Shown here: positions 27,476-35,366 of the stretch, piece after piece | Layout: every line of letters begins with the position of its first letter | Numbering within the stretch: the stretch's first letter is position 1 | Assembly: GCF_009695545.1 (NCBI RefSeq) | Contig: NZ_VUNS01000012.1 | Span: 84,876 to 148,875, forward strand | Length of the DNA: 64,000 nt | From: Victivallis lenta | GTDB lineage: Bacteria; Verrucomicrobiota; Lentisphaeria; Victivallales; Victivallaceae | Reading direction: 5' to 3' | Notes under the pieces: model-generated | Told to the model about the DNA's origin: nothing | What the model saw: only the letters and a program-made list of their open reading frames with translations | Database searches by the model: none | Program-made: the position numbers and the translations under genes

Positions 27476-29209
27476 TCAGAGATACTTTGCGTTCTCTGCT
27501 TCGATTTTCCGTTTCAGCAGGGGGATCGCCTCCTCGACTGCGATCCGCTCCGCATCGCGGCTGCCGCGGAGTTTGAACTCCGCCTGCCCGTCCGCCAGCG
27601 TTTTCGGCGAGACGACCAGCCGGAACGGGATTCCGAGCAGGTCCGCGTCGCTGAACATCGAGCCGGCCTTTTCGCCGCGGTCATCATACAATACTTCAAT
27701 TCCGGCCGCTTGCAAGTCGGCATAAAGTTTTTCGCACACTTCTCCGACGTTGTCTTTGCCCGGATTCACGGCGCAGATCTGCACCTGGTACGGCGCGATC
27801 GACAGCGGCCAGATCGGGCCGTATTCGTCGCTCGACTGCTCGATCACCGCCGCCATCGCGCGGCCGACGCCGATGCCGTAGCAGCCCATGACCATCGGCC
27901 GCGCCTTGCCGTCGCGGTCGAGGTATTCGCAGTGCATCGATTCGGTGTATTTCGTGCCGAGCTGGAAGATGTTGCCGACTTCGATGCCGCGCGAGAACAC
28001 CAGCGGTTCGCCGGTCAGCGGGCAGGGGTCGCCTTCCCGCACGGTCGCGATGTCGGCGACCAGGCACTCGGCTCCGGCCATGTCCCGGTCGAAGTTGAAA
28101 TTCTTATAGTGGTAACCGGTCTCGTTCGCGCCGACCACGAGGTTGCCGGATTCGGCGGCGGAGCGGTCGATCACGATTCGGACCTTCTTCCCGTCGATGC
28201 CGACCGGACTGGCAAAGCCCGGAACCGCGCCGGCCGCGAGAATCGCCGCGTCGTCCGCGAACTTCAGCTCCGGAATCCTCACCGCGTTGCCGAGTTTGGT
28301 TTCGTTCACTTCGAAGTCGCCGCGGATCAGCACGAAGACGAGTTCTCCGGTGCGGGCGTCCTGATAGAAGACCGCCTTGCCGGTGTTCTCCGCTTTCACA
28401 CCGAGAAAATCCGCCACCTCCTCGATGGTTTTGGCGCCGGGCGTATGGACCTTTTCGAGCGGCAGGGGTTCGCCCTTGTCGAACTTCCACGCCGCGACCG
28501 CGATTTCGCGGTTCGCGCGGTACGAATGGTCGGAGTTCGTGATGACCGTATCCTCGCCGCAATCGCAGATCGCCATGAATTCGTGCGACACCTTGCCGCC
28601 CATCATGCCGGAGTTCGCCTCGATCGACAGCACGTTCTTCATGCCGAGCCGGCGGAAGATCCGCACATAAGCTTCGTGGCAGCGGACATAGTACTTCTCA
28701 AGATCCGCCTGGTCGGTGTGGAAGCTGTAGGCGTCCTTCATCGTGAATTCACGGACCCGGATCAGCCCGGCGCGCGGACGCGCCTCGTCGCGGTATTTGG
28801 TCTGGATCTGGTAAAGCATGACCGGCAGCTGCTTGTAACTGTTGATCTCGGTGCGGACAAGATGGGTGATGCCCTCTTCATGGGTCATCGCAAGCAGCAT
28901 CGGCTTGTCGTTGCGGTCCTTGAAACGCAGCAGCTCCGAACCGACCGATTCATAGCGGCCCGACTCCTGCCAGAGCTCGGCGGGCAGCACGACCGGCATC
29001 AGGACCTCCTGGCCGTCGACGCGGTTCATCTCTTCGCGGATGATCTTCTCGATCTTCGCGACGATCCGCTTGCCGACCGGCAGCAGCGAATAGATCCCGG
29101 CGGAGACCGGGCGGACATAGCCGCCGCGGATCAGGAATTTGTGACTGACCGTCTTGGCGTCTTTCGGATCTTCCTTGATCCGGCGCCCCACCAGTTGACT
29201 CATTCTCAT
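27476..29209 (-). CDS. proS: Prolyl-tRNA synthetase (bacterial type, with editing domain)
   Basis: A 577-residue class II synthetase. Motif 1 surrounds GIYSLLPVGKRIVAKIEKII, motif 2 is YRDEARPRAGLIRVREFTMKD region, and motif 3 is MGCYGIGVGRAMAAVIEQ. An insertion between motifs 2 and 3 (about 225-380) is the YbaK-like cis-editing domain that clears Ala-tRNA(Pro), with KAVFYQDARTGELVFVLIRGD. The C-terminal anticodon-binding domain follows. AAGGAT precedes the ATG by eight bases. It belongs to the long minus-strand gene run. Confidence 0.96.
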   Translation of the reverse strand: MRMSQLVGRRIKEDPKDAKTVSHKFLIRGGYVRPVSAGIYSLLPVGKRIVAKIEKIIREEMNRVDGQEVLMPVVLPAELWQESGRYESVGSELLRFKDRNDKPMLLAMTHEEGITHLVRTEINSYKQLPVMLYQIQTKYRDEARPRAGLIRVREFTMKDAYSFHTDQADLEKYYVRCHEAYVRIFRRLGMKNVLSIEANSGMMGGKVSHEFMAICDCGEDTVITNSDHSYRANREIAVAAWKFDKGEPLPLEKVHTPGAKTIEEVADFLGVKAENTGKAVFYQDARTGELVFVLIRGDFEVNETKLGNAVRIPELKFADDAAILAAGAVPGFASPVGIDGKKVRIVIDRSAAESGNLVVGANETGYHYKNFNFDRDMAGAECLVADIATVREGDPCPLTGEPLVFSRGIEVGNIFQLGTKYTESMHCEYLDRDGKARPMVMGCYGIGVGRAMAAVIEQSSDEYGPIWPLSIAPYQVQICAVNPGKDNVGEVCEKLYADLQAAGIEVLYDDRGEKAGSMFSDADLLGIPFRLVVSPKTLADGQAEFKLRGSRDAERIAVEEAIPLLKRKIEAENAKYL

Positions 29210-29243
29210 ATTGTCTTATCCTTCAGAAAGGTTGTTTCTTTTC

Positions 29244-30056
29244 TCACACCACCGCGAGCCCGAGCGCCATCAGGAACATTCCGGCGACGAGCCCGTACAG
29301 CGACCAATGCTCTTCCCCGTACTTGTGCGCCATCGGCAGCAGGCCGTCGAAGGTCACGAAAACCATGATTCCGGCCACTGCCGCGTAGATGATCTCCAGC
29401 ACCGCCGAGGTCAGGAACGGTGCGAGCACCAGATAGCCGAGCAGCGCCCCGGCCGGGTCGGCCAGGCCGGTCAGACTCGCGTACCAGAACGCCTTGGCCC
29501 GGCTGCCGGTCGCGTAATAGACCGGCACCGACACAGCGATTCCCTCCGGGATATTGTGCAGCGCCATGGCGAGCGCAACCGGAATGCCGAGCTCAAGCCC
29601 GCTCAGGCTCGCCGCGAAAACGGCCAGCCCTTCCGGGAACTTGTGAATTGCGATCGCGGCCGCAAAACGGATTCCGGCGCGGTGCAGCTTCGCGTAGTCG
29701 GGCGGATTCTGTTTGTCCATCTCCTCGACGGACTTGGTTTCGTGCGGGTTCGCCGGTTCCGGCACAAGCCGGTCGATGATGCCGGCCAGAAGCATGCCGC
29801 CGAAAAACGCCCCCATCGACAGAAAGGCGCCGGTTTTGCCGCCGAACTCCTCCCGCAGCGAAAGGTTCGCCCCGGCCAGGAGCTCGACGAACGAAATGTA
29901 GACCATGACGCCGCCCGAGAGGCCGAGCGCCACGGAAAGCATGCGGGTGTTGGTCCGCCGGGTGAAAAAGGCCGCCGCCGCCCCTGCCGCCGTGGCCAGC
30001 CCGGCCAGCGTGGTCAGAAGAAATGCGCCCCATACCGATCCGGCGAAGATTTCCAT
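29244..30056 (-). CDS. zupT: ZIP-family metal transporter (ZupT-like)
   Basis: A 270-residue integral membrane protein with eight predicted helices that would import divalent metals such as zinc. Metal-site motifs are AIAIHKFPEGLAVF in helix 4 and ALAMALHNIPEGIAV in helix 5. The first usually reads HNFPEG; here Lys replaces the Asn, which may alter the second metal site. A charged cytoplasmic loop, PEPANPHETKSVEEMDKQN (about 99-118), separates helices 3 and 4. AAGGAG precedes the ATG by nine bases, and the gap to the aspartokinase gene is 12 bp. Confidence 0.9.
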   Translation of the reverse strand: MEIFAGSVWGAFLLTTLAGLATAAGAAAAFFTRRTNTRMLSVALGLSGGVMVYISFVELLAGANLSLREEFGGKTGAFLSMGAFFGGMLLAGIIDRLVPEPANPHETKSVEEMDKQNPPDYAKLHRAGIRFAAAIAIHKFPEGLAVFAASLSGLELGIPVALAMALHNIPEGIAVSVPVYYATGSRAKAFWYASLTGLADPAGALLGYLVLAPFLTSAVLEIIYAAVAGIMVFVTFDGLLPMAHKYGEEHWSLYGLVAGMFLMALGLAVV

Positions 30057-30068
30057 TGCCCGCTCTCC

Positions 30069-31478
30069 TTATATCTGTTCGTGCTCCACGAGTTCGCGGT
30101 GAAGCGCCTTCTGCGCCGTCTCGAAGTCTTCCCGGTCGATGATGAACTGCATGTTGACCTGCCGGATGCACTGGTCGAGCGCGAGGACGTTGATCTTCGA
30201 CTCGGCCAGCGCCTTCGCGGCGCGATGCAGGAACCCCGGCAGCTTCATGTTCGTGCCGATCACACTGACGATCGCAACCTCGCGTGTCGAAATCTGCGCT
30301 CCGTGAAAATGCTCCTTCAGCTCCTTCAGGCACTTGTCGAGGTTCTTCGACTTCTCGGACACGAAGTGCGTGATGGTGTTCGCGTTCGTGTTCTTGGCGA
30401 TATAGCTGATCTTGTTCTTTGCGAAACTCGCGAGGACGTTGTAGTCGTAGCCGGGTTCGCCGACCATTTCGGGGTCGAACACTTCGATCGCGAGCACGTC
30501 GCGGCGGCCGCAGATCATATCGACGCGCGGTGTCGGCGCGACGTAATCGCGCGAAATCAGGGTCCCCGGATTACCCGGATCGAACGCATTCGCAACCCGG
30601 ATCGGAATTCCGGCCAGCTCCATCGCCTTCGATGCTTTCGGATGAATTGCCTCCATCGCCATGTCGGCGAGCTGGTCGGCGATATCGTAGTTCGTATGGC
30701 CGATCGTGCGGACCTTGTCCGCCCCGATCAGCTTCGGGTCGCCGGTCGAAAGGTGGAACTCCTTGTGGATGATCCCCTCCCGCGCTCCGGTCACGACTGC
30801 GAGCTTGCTGAAGGTGATCTCACTGTAACCGCGGTCGAATTTGGCCATGACTCCTTCCTTGCACTTCGCATAGCCGGTCACGATCGGCATGCAGCTTGCG
30901 AAGTCGAGACCGGCGAGATGGCCGGAAATGGTCTCCTCCATCGAGTCGGTGTCCTGGTCGCGCCAGCCGGAAAGATCGACGAAGACCGCGTTCACGCCGC
31001 GTTCGCGCAGGATCAGCGTGGAGTTGAACGCGCTGTGCGCTTCGCCGATCGAACTCAGGAGTTCGCGCGCCGCCGGGAGGTAGTCCTCGCGGTGGAAGTG
31101 GCCGAAGCTGCGCAGCTGCATCAGGTGACGCAGGCAGTTCTTGACGCCGTCCATGCGCTCGTTGACGAAGTCGTCCGCCGCTGTCTGATCGAGCCCGAGT
31201 TCTTCGAACGAGCGGTTCAGCCGGATCATTTCGTTGCGGGTCTCTTCGAGCTTGTTCTCCCAGATCCGGTCGCCGGCCGCGAAACTCGCATAGATGCCCG
31301 GCTCGGCGGTCTTCTTGTTTTCAAGCAGAAGGTTCGTGATGCCGCCATAGGCGGAAACCACGAAGATGCGGTTGTAGAGCTCCGCTCCCCTGCGGCTGCC
31401 GATGAGGATATTCTCCATCAGCTCGCCGAAGCGGGTCATCGAGGTCCCGCCGATTTTTTCTACGGTATGCTGTCCCAT
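30069..31478 (-). CDS. Aspartate kinase, Ask_Ect-like type
   Basis: It phosphorylates aspartate, opening the lysine/threonine/methionine pathways. The 469-residue protein starts with VEKIGGTSMTRF rather than the usual VQKFGGTSV, the variant seen in ectoine-cluster and Planctomycete aspartokinases. GYSEITFSKLAVVTGA holds the substrate-binding region, TNANTITHF and VIGTNMKLPGFLHRAAKAL mark two ACT domains, so feedback control by an amino acid is possible. No ectoine genes are near; the downstream pathway gene is hom, immediately upstream (21-bp gap), which indicates threonine/methionine synthesis. Confidence 0.9.
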   Translation of the reverse strand: MGQHTVEKIGGTSMTRFGELMENILIGSRRGAELYNRIFVVSAYGGITNLLLENKKTAEPGIYASFAAGDRIWENKLEETRNEMIRLNRSFEELGLDQTAADDFVNERMDGVKNCLRHLMQLRSFGHFHREDYLPAARELLSSIGEAHSAFNSTLILRERGVNAVFVDLSGWRDQDTDSMEETISGHLAGLDFASCMPIVTGYAKCKEGVMAKFDRGYSEITFSKLAVVTGAREGIIHKEFHLSTGDPKLIGADKVRTIGHTNYDIADQLADMAMEAIHPKASKAMELAGIPIRVANAFDPGNPGTLISRDYVAPTPRVDMICGRRDVLAIEVFDPEMVGEPGYDYNVLASFAKNKISYIAKNTNANTITHFVSEKSKNLDKCLKELKEHFHGAQISTREVAIVSVIGTNMKLPGFLHRAAKALAESKINVLALDQCIRQVNMQFIIDREDFETAQKALHRELVEHEQI

Positions 31479-31499
31479 CGTCTGTGGATATCCTGTTGC

Positions 31500-32792
31500 T
31501 TAAATGTCTTCGATCCGCATGAGCTTGACCGGAGACTGGTTGATCGAGAGCGTATCGATTTCGCCGAGCGCGTTCCTGACTTCCCGCTCGTTGGCCTTGT
31601 GGGTCAGGATGACGAGCGGAACCGCGCCGTCGGCGCCGTAGCGTTCGTGCTGGATCAGGCTCGAGATGCTGATGCCGCGGTCCGCGAGGATCTGCGTGAT
31701 CGACGCGAGCACGCCCGGGCAGTCCTTGACCATGAAACGCAGGTAGTAGCGCGACGAGATGTCGTCGATCGCGGCAACCTGCTCGAACTGTTCGCCGGGG
31801 CGGAAGGCCGGAATCCGGCGGACCGAACCGGCCGCGATGTTGAGCGCCACGTCGGTGATGTCGGCGACGACGGCGCTCGCCGTCGCGCTGCGACCGGCGC
31901 CGCGCCCGTAGAAGAGCGTCTGGCCGACGGCGTCGCCTTCGACCATCACGCCGTTGAACACGTCTGAAATATTCGCCAGCAGCGTGCTTTTCGGGATCAG
32001 CGTCGGGTGGACGCGCATCTGGACCTTGCCGTTGTTCGACTTGATGATCGCAAGCAGCTTGATCCGGTAACCGAGTTCGTCCGCATAGCGCAAGTCGTCC
32101 AGCGCGAGATCGCGGATGCCTTCGACGAAGACCGGGTCCATGCCGAACCAGCGGCCGAAGGCCAGAGACGCGAGGATCGAGGTTTTGTGCGCCGTGTCGA
32201 ATCCGTCGATGTCGAGCGACGGATTCGCTTCGGCATAACCGAGCTTCTGCGCGTCGGCCAGCACGGTATGGAAGTCGGCCCCCTCGTTTTCCATTCGGGT
32301 CAGGATGTAGTTGCAGGTGCCGTTCATGATGCCGTAAATCCGGCTGATGCGGTTCGAGACCAGGCCCTCGCGAAGCGCCTTGATGATCGGGATTCCGCCC
32401 GCGACGCTCGCTTCGTAGCAGACGTCGACGCCGGCTTTTTCGGCCGCGTCGAAGATCTCTTTGCCGTGCAGCGCGAGCAGCGCCTTATTGGCGGTCACGA
32501 CATGCTTGCCGGCGCTGATCGCCTCGAGAATGAATTTTTTCGCAATGGTCGTGCCGCCGACGAGTTCGACGACGATGTCGGACTCCCGGATCGCCACGGC
32601 GGCATCGGTGGTCAGAAGTTCCCGCGGCACCGCGACACCCCGGTCGGTGGTGATGTCGAGATCGGCGATACGGGTCAGAACGAGTTTGACGCCGGTGCGC
32701 TTGGCAACGACTTCACTGTTCTTGAGAATGTTTTCCGCGACTCCGGCACCGACCGTGCCGAATCCGATAATTCCGACTTTTACTTCTTTCAC
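31500..32792 (-). CDS. hom: Homoserine dehydrogenase with C-terminal ACT domain
   Basis: It reduces aspartate semialdehyde to homoserine. The 430-residue protein has the NAD(P) motif VGIIGFGTVGAGVAENI, the dimer/catalytic segments TANKALLALHG, ASVAGGIPIIKAL, GIMNGTCNYILTRM and LGYAEANPSLDIDGFDTAHK, and a C-terminal ACT domain (about 350-425, YYLRFMVKDCPGVLASITQI) for threonine feedback. The start is GTG at 32792. It is the first gene of the minus-strand run and has the best promoter there. Confidence 0.96.
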   Translation of the reverse strand: MKEVKVGIIGFGTVGAGVAENILKNSEVVAKRTGVKLVLTRIADLDITTDRGVAVPRELLTTDAAVAIRESDIVVELVGGTTIAKKFILEAISAGKHVVTANKALLALHGKEIFDAAEKAGVDVCYEASVAGGIPIIKALREGLVSNRISRIYGIMNGTCNYILTRMENEGADFHTVLADAQKLGYAEANPSLDIDGFDTAHKTSILASLAFGRWFGMDPVFVEGIRDLALDDLRYADELGYRIKLLAIIKSNNGKVQMRVHPTLIPKSTLLANISDVFNGVMVEGDAVGQTLFYGRGAGRSATASAVVADITDVALNIAAGSVRRIPAFRPGEQFEQVAAIDDISSRYYLRFMVKDCPGVLASITQILADRGISISSLIQHERYGADGAVPLVILTHKANEREVRNALGEIDTLSINQSPVKLMRIEDI

Positions 32793-32847
32793 GTTCTGTT
32801 TCCCCGTTTCCCATCAGATGTTTATAGAGAACTTTCGTCAAAATGAC

Positions 32848-32876
32848 AATATAGCACTCCGAAGCCGTTTTGTAAA
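32848..32876 (-). promoter_or_regulatory. Promoter of hom and the downstream gene run
   Basis: On the minus strand, TTTACA at 32871-32876, a 17-bp spacer and TATATT at 32848-32853, 55 bp before the GTG of hom. Gaps downstream are short enough (12-34 bp or overlaps) that it could serve hom, the aspartokinase, zupT, proS, nifU and prfB. Confidence 0.7.
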
Positions 32877-32951
32877 TATGCGCTTCTCTCTTTTTGACGA
32901 AAATCAGTGGATTTCCGACCGGGAACGCAGCCCGGCGGAAAAAAGTGCGGC

Positions 32952-32988
32952 AGGCGCCGGTGCCGGCGGCGGCTTCGCCGCCTTGACG
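32952..32988. repeat. 37-bp intergenic repeat, copy 1
   Basis: Begins AGGCGCCGGTGCCGG and contains the palindrome GGCGGCGGCTTCGCCGCC, which can form a hairpin. Copy 2 at 33235-33271 matches at 36 of 37 positions. Both lie in the 507-bp gap (32793-33299) that holds no convincing gene. REP-like element is a possible description. Confidence 0.7.
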
Positions 32989-33084
32989 TGTGTGGAGAGA
33001 CGGGGCCCTCTCTGTCCAATTGCATCAGGGGACCGCTTACTGTGTCGGAATGCGCTCCGGCAGCGCCATGGCTTTGGGGATGCA

Positions 33085-33110
33085 CGCCCCTTGCGGGGCG
33101 CGGTCTTTTT
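33085..33110 (+). terminator. Terminator-like hairpin with T-run, on the gene-free plus strand
   Basis: CGCCCC TTGC GGGGCG followed by CGGTCTTTTT is a compact stem-loop with a T-run at 33106-33110. Neighbouring genes are on the minus strand, so on the plus strand it would end a transcript that has no visible gene. It may be part of the repeat-bearing intergenic element. Confidence 0.4.
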
Positions 33111-33234
33111 GCGCATACGCGCAACAGACCGTGTACGCTGCGCGGCAAAATTTCATTTTGCTGATGCAGCTGTTTCGCTTCGCGTACAGATCGCCTCCGG
33201 CGGCCAAGGCGCTTCGCCCTTGGAACCCGACCGG

Positions 33235-33271
33235 CGAGGCGCCGGTGCCGGCGGCGGCTTTGCCGCCTTGA
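33235..33271. repeat. 37-bp intergenic repeat, copy 2
   Basis: Second copy of the element at 32952-32988, differing at one base (GGCTTTGCC for GGCTTCGCC). It lies just downstream of the stop of the sialidase-like gene. A further imperfect hairpin, CCAAGGCGCTTCGCCCTTGG, lies at about 33202-33221. Confidence 0.7.
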
Positions 33272-33299
33272 CGCGTCTGACGGACAATGTCTTGTGTCT

Positions 33300-34370
33300 T
33301 TACAGCAGGTCCGAATACGGAACCTTGAGGAAGAAAAATTTCCGGACCGAATCGATCGCCAGGTACAGTTTCTCCTCCCCGTCATCAGCAAAGCCGTGCG
33401 GATAGGCCGCCTGAGGCAACGCCTCACCGCCGTCCCAGAAGCCGTCCCATGTGTTCGGATTCTCTTTGTTCAGCCGGGCCAGCGGCAGCTTCTTCGACCA
33501 GTTCGCGCAATTGTCGTTGCTGATCCACAACTCCAGCACGTCGCGTTCCCTCCGCTCAGGCGTGCAGACATTGTTGACAAGCACGTGGCGGCCGCGGATT
33601 TTGTAAATCACGAATTTTGTGCCGGGATTCGGAATCGCGGAAGGCCGCGCGGTGCTCCAGCTTCGTCCGTAGTCGAAACTGTCACTCTCCCAGAGGACGG
33701 CATCCGCGTGTTCGTAGCGGACGAACATTTTCAGGTGTCCCGGCTCAAGCTCGGTCACTTCCGGTTCCCACGCATGGCCGGGAGTGGCGACCGCGCCGTG
33801 CAGGGAAAACGTTTTTCCGCCGTCGGTCGAACGGATTACTCCGGAGGTATAGAACGCATCGGGCGCGTTACAGGCTGTCCAATCCGACCGCTGTTCGAGC
33901 CAGTAAACCGGAAAGAGCCAGCTGCCGTCGCTCAGGACCTTCCCCTGCCGGACCGAGAAATTCGGCGGTACTCCCGGTATTGAAACCGGATTCGTCCAGC
34001 TTTTTCCGTTGTCGTCCGTGAAGGTCATGAAGGCGCGCAGTTCGGCGTAGGTCGTTTCATGGCAGAAGGTCTGGAAGACCGCGAACGGCCGGGAGGTTTC
34101 CGTGAAAAGTTCGGTCCCCCAGGTGCAGCGGAACGGATGTTTGAACAGGAGTTCCGGTTTCGACCAGCTCGCGCCGTCGTCAGTGCTGCGGATCACGGCC
34201 GCCACGTTGTCCGGATGCGGCTCCTTCGTGCCGCCTGTGTAGACGAGCGAGACGATCGAACCGTCCGGCATGCGGCGCGGCGTCGGTTCGCGGCCGAACA
34301 GAAAACGATCGTCGGCTTTGAACATGAGCGTGGCGGGGTAGGCGAATTCGATCCGGTCGGTGTGTTCCAT
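33300..34370 (-). CDS. Sialidase-like (BNR/Asp-box) beta-propeller protein
   Basis: A 356-residue protein with the six-bladed sialidase/neuraminidase pattern. Asp-box repeats are STDDGASWS, TDDNGKSWT and STDGGKTFS; an early FGREPTPRRMPDGS could hold the arginine triad. It has no signal peptide, so it should act inside the cell on imported glycans, perhaps as an exo-glycosidase; true sialidase activity is not shown. AGGAG lies seven bases before the ATG. It diverges from an AraC gene that probably controls it. Confidence 0.78.
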   Translation of the reverse strand: MEHTDRIEFAYPATLMFKADDRFLFGREPTPRRMPDGSIVSLVYTGGTKEPHPDNVAAVIRSTDDGASWSKPELLFKHPFRCTWGTELFTETSRPFAVFQTFCHETTYAELRAFMTFTDDNGKSWTNPVSIPGVPPNFSVRQGKVLSDGSWLFPVYWLEQRSDWTACNAPDAFYTSGVIRSTDGGKTFSLHGAVATPGHAWEPEVTELEPGHLKMFVRYEHADAVLWESDSFDYGRSWSTARPSAIPNPGTKFVIYKIRGRHVLVNNVCTPERRERDVLELWISNDNCANWSKKLPLARLNKENPNTWDGFWDGGEALPQAAYPHGFADDGEEKLYLAIDSVRKFFFLKVPYSDLL

Positions 34371-34411
34371 TTTTTTCTCCTGATTTCGATTTCCGGGTTG
34401 CATTCTTCTTA

Positions 34412-34440
34412 ATTATACGCTATTTTCCAACAGGAAGCAA
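34412..34440 (-). promoter_or_regulatory. Promoter of the sialidase-like gene
   Basis: On the minus strand, TTGCTT at 34435-34440, a 17-bp spacer and TATAAT at 34412-34417, 41 bp before the ATG. It lies in the 108-bp divergent region shared with the AraC gene. Confidence 0.6.
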
Positions 34441-34478
34441 TTGCAGAAAACCAACCGTTTCTTTCGAATTTCGACACT

Positions 34479-35354
34479 ATGAATGAATTCGGCGACGAAC
34501 GCAAGCTGAAGCTCGAAGGGCTGCTTGATCCGGAGACGGCGGAGACGGCCGCGCGGATCATTCTCGATGCGGAACCGATCGTGCTCGGCATCACCTTCTG
34601 GAACTGTTTCCGGCCGTGGGACGTTCCGGAGAGGCGGATCTGCGACAACTTTTTCTTCCTGACCGTTTCGGGGGAGGAACGCGTGACGGTGAACGGAGAG
34701 GAACGGATTCTGCGCCGCGGGGATGCGATGATCGTGCCTGAATTCATCCCGCACTCATTCGGACTTGCCGACGGCTGCGGCGCGTCGCAGCATTTCATCG
34801 CCCACGCGCTGACCGGGGATGTCGCCGGGGCGAATCCGTTCGGCTGTTTCGCTTCGCCCTTCCTGCATCCGGAGCACACGGAGGCCGTGCTGACGCGGCT
34901 GGAAACGATCGTCGCCGTACGCAACACATCGCCCGATGCCGCGCAAAGCGCGATGAAACAGCTGTTCAAGGAACTGATGCTCGAGGAGGCGCGGGCGGGA
35001 CGCTTCCGCTTTTCGGTTCCGCGGCGGAACGACGGGCGCATTGCGTTGGCCCTTGCGTACATCAACGCGAATTTCGCAGGCAGCATCGCGGTTGCCGACA
35101 TCGCGGCGCATGTCCGGCTCGGCGAAGTGCAGTTCCGCAAACTTTTCCGGCGCGAAGTCGGCATGAGCCCGGCCGCCTGCCTGCAGCGGACCCGGCTGGT
35201 TCACGCCGCCCGGCTGCTGGCACGGTACGACCTGCCGCTCGCCGAGGTGGCGGAACAGTCCGGATTCTCGAACGAGTGCTACTTTTCGACTGCTTTCCGC
35301 GCCGCCTTTGCACGCACGCCCGGGCAGTATCGCCGCTATATCCGCGGCCGCTGA
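34479..35354 (+). CDS. AraC-family regulator (cupin sensor)
   Basis: A 291-residue regulator. The N-terminal cupin part reads NFFFLTVSGEERVTVNGEERIL and GDAMIVPEFIPHSF. The C-terminal double HTH includes IAVADIAAHVRLGEVQFRKLFRR and the family signature LAEVAEQSGFSNECYFSTAFRAAF, ending RTPGQYRRYIRGR. It diverges from the sialidase-like gene and converges on the second glycyl-radical enzyme gene, with only 12 bp between stops. The likely target is the divergent gene, as is usual for this family. Confidence 0.88.
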   Translation: MNEFGDERKLKLEGLLDPETAETAARIILDAEPIVLGITFWNCFRPWDVPERRICDNFFFLTVSGEERVTVNGEERILRRGDAMIVPEFIPHSFGLADGCGASQHFIAHALTGDVAGANPFGCFASPFLHPEHTEAVLTRLETIVAVRNTSPDAAQSAMKQLFKELMLEEARAGRFRFSVPRRNDGRIALALAYINANFAGSIAVADIAAHVRLGEVQFRKLFRREVGMSPAACLQRTRLVHAARLLARYDLPLAEVAEQSGFSNECYFSTAFRAAFARTPGQYRRYIRGR

Positions 35355-35366
35355 CCGGATGTCGTT

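Noticed and set aside
26906..31967. Two very long plus-strand open frames (820 and 918 codons)
   Set aside because: They lie opposite nifU, proS, zupT, aspartokinase and hom, whose motifs are unambiguous; the plus-strand products have shadow composition.
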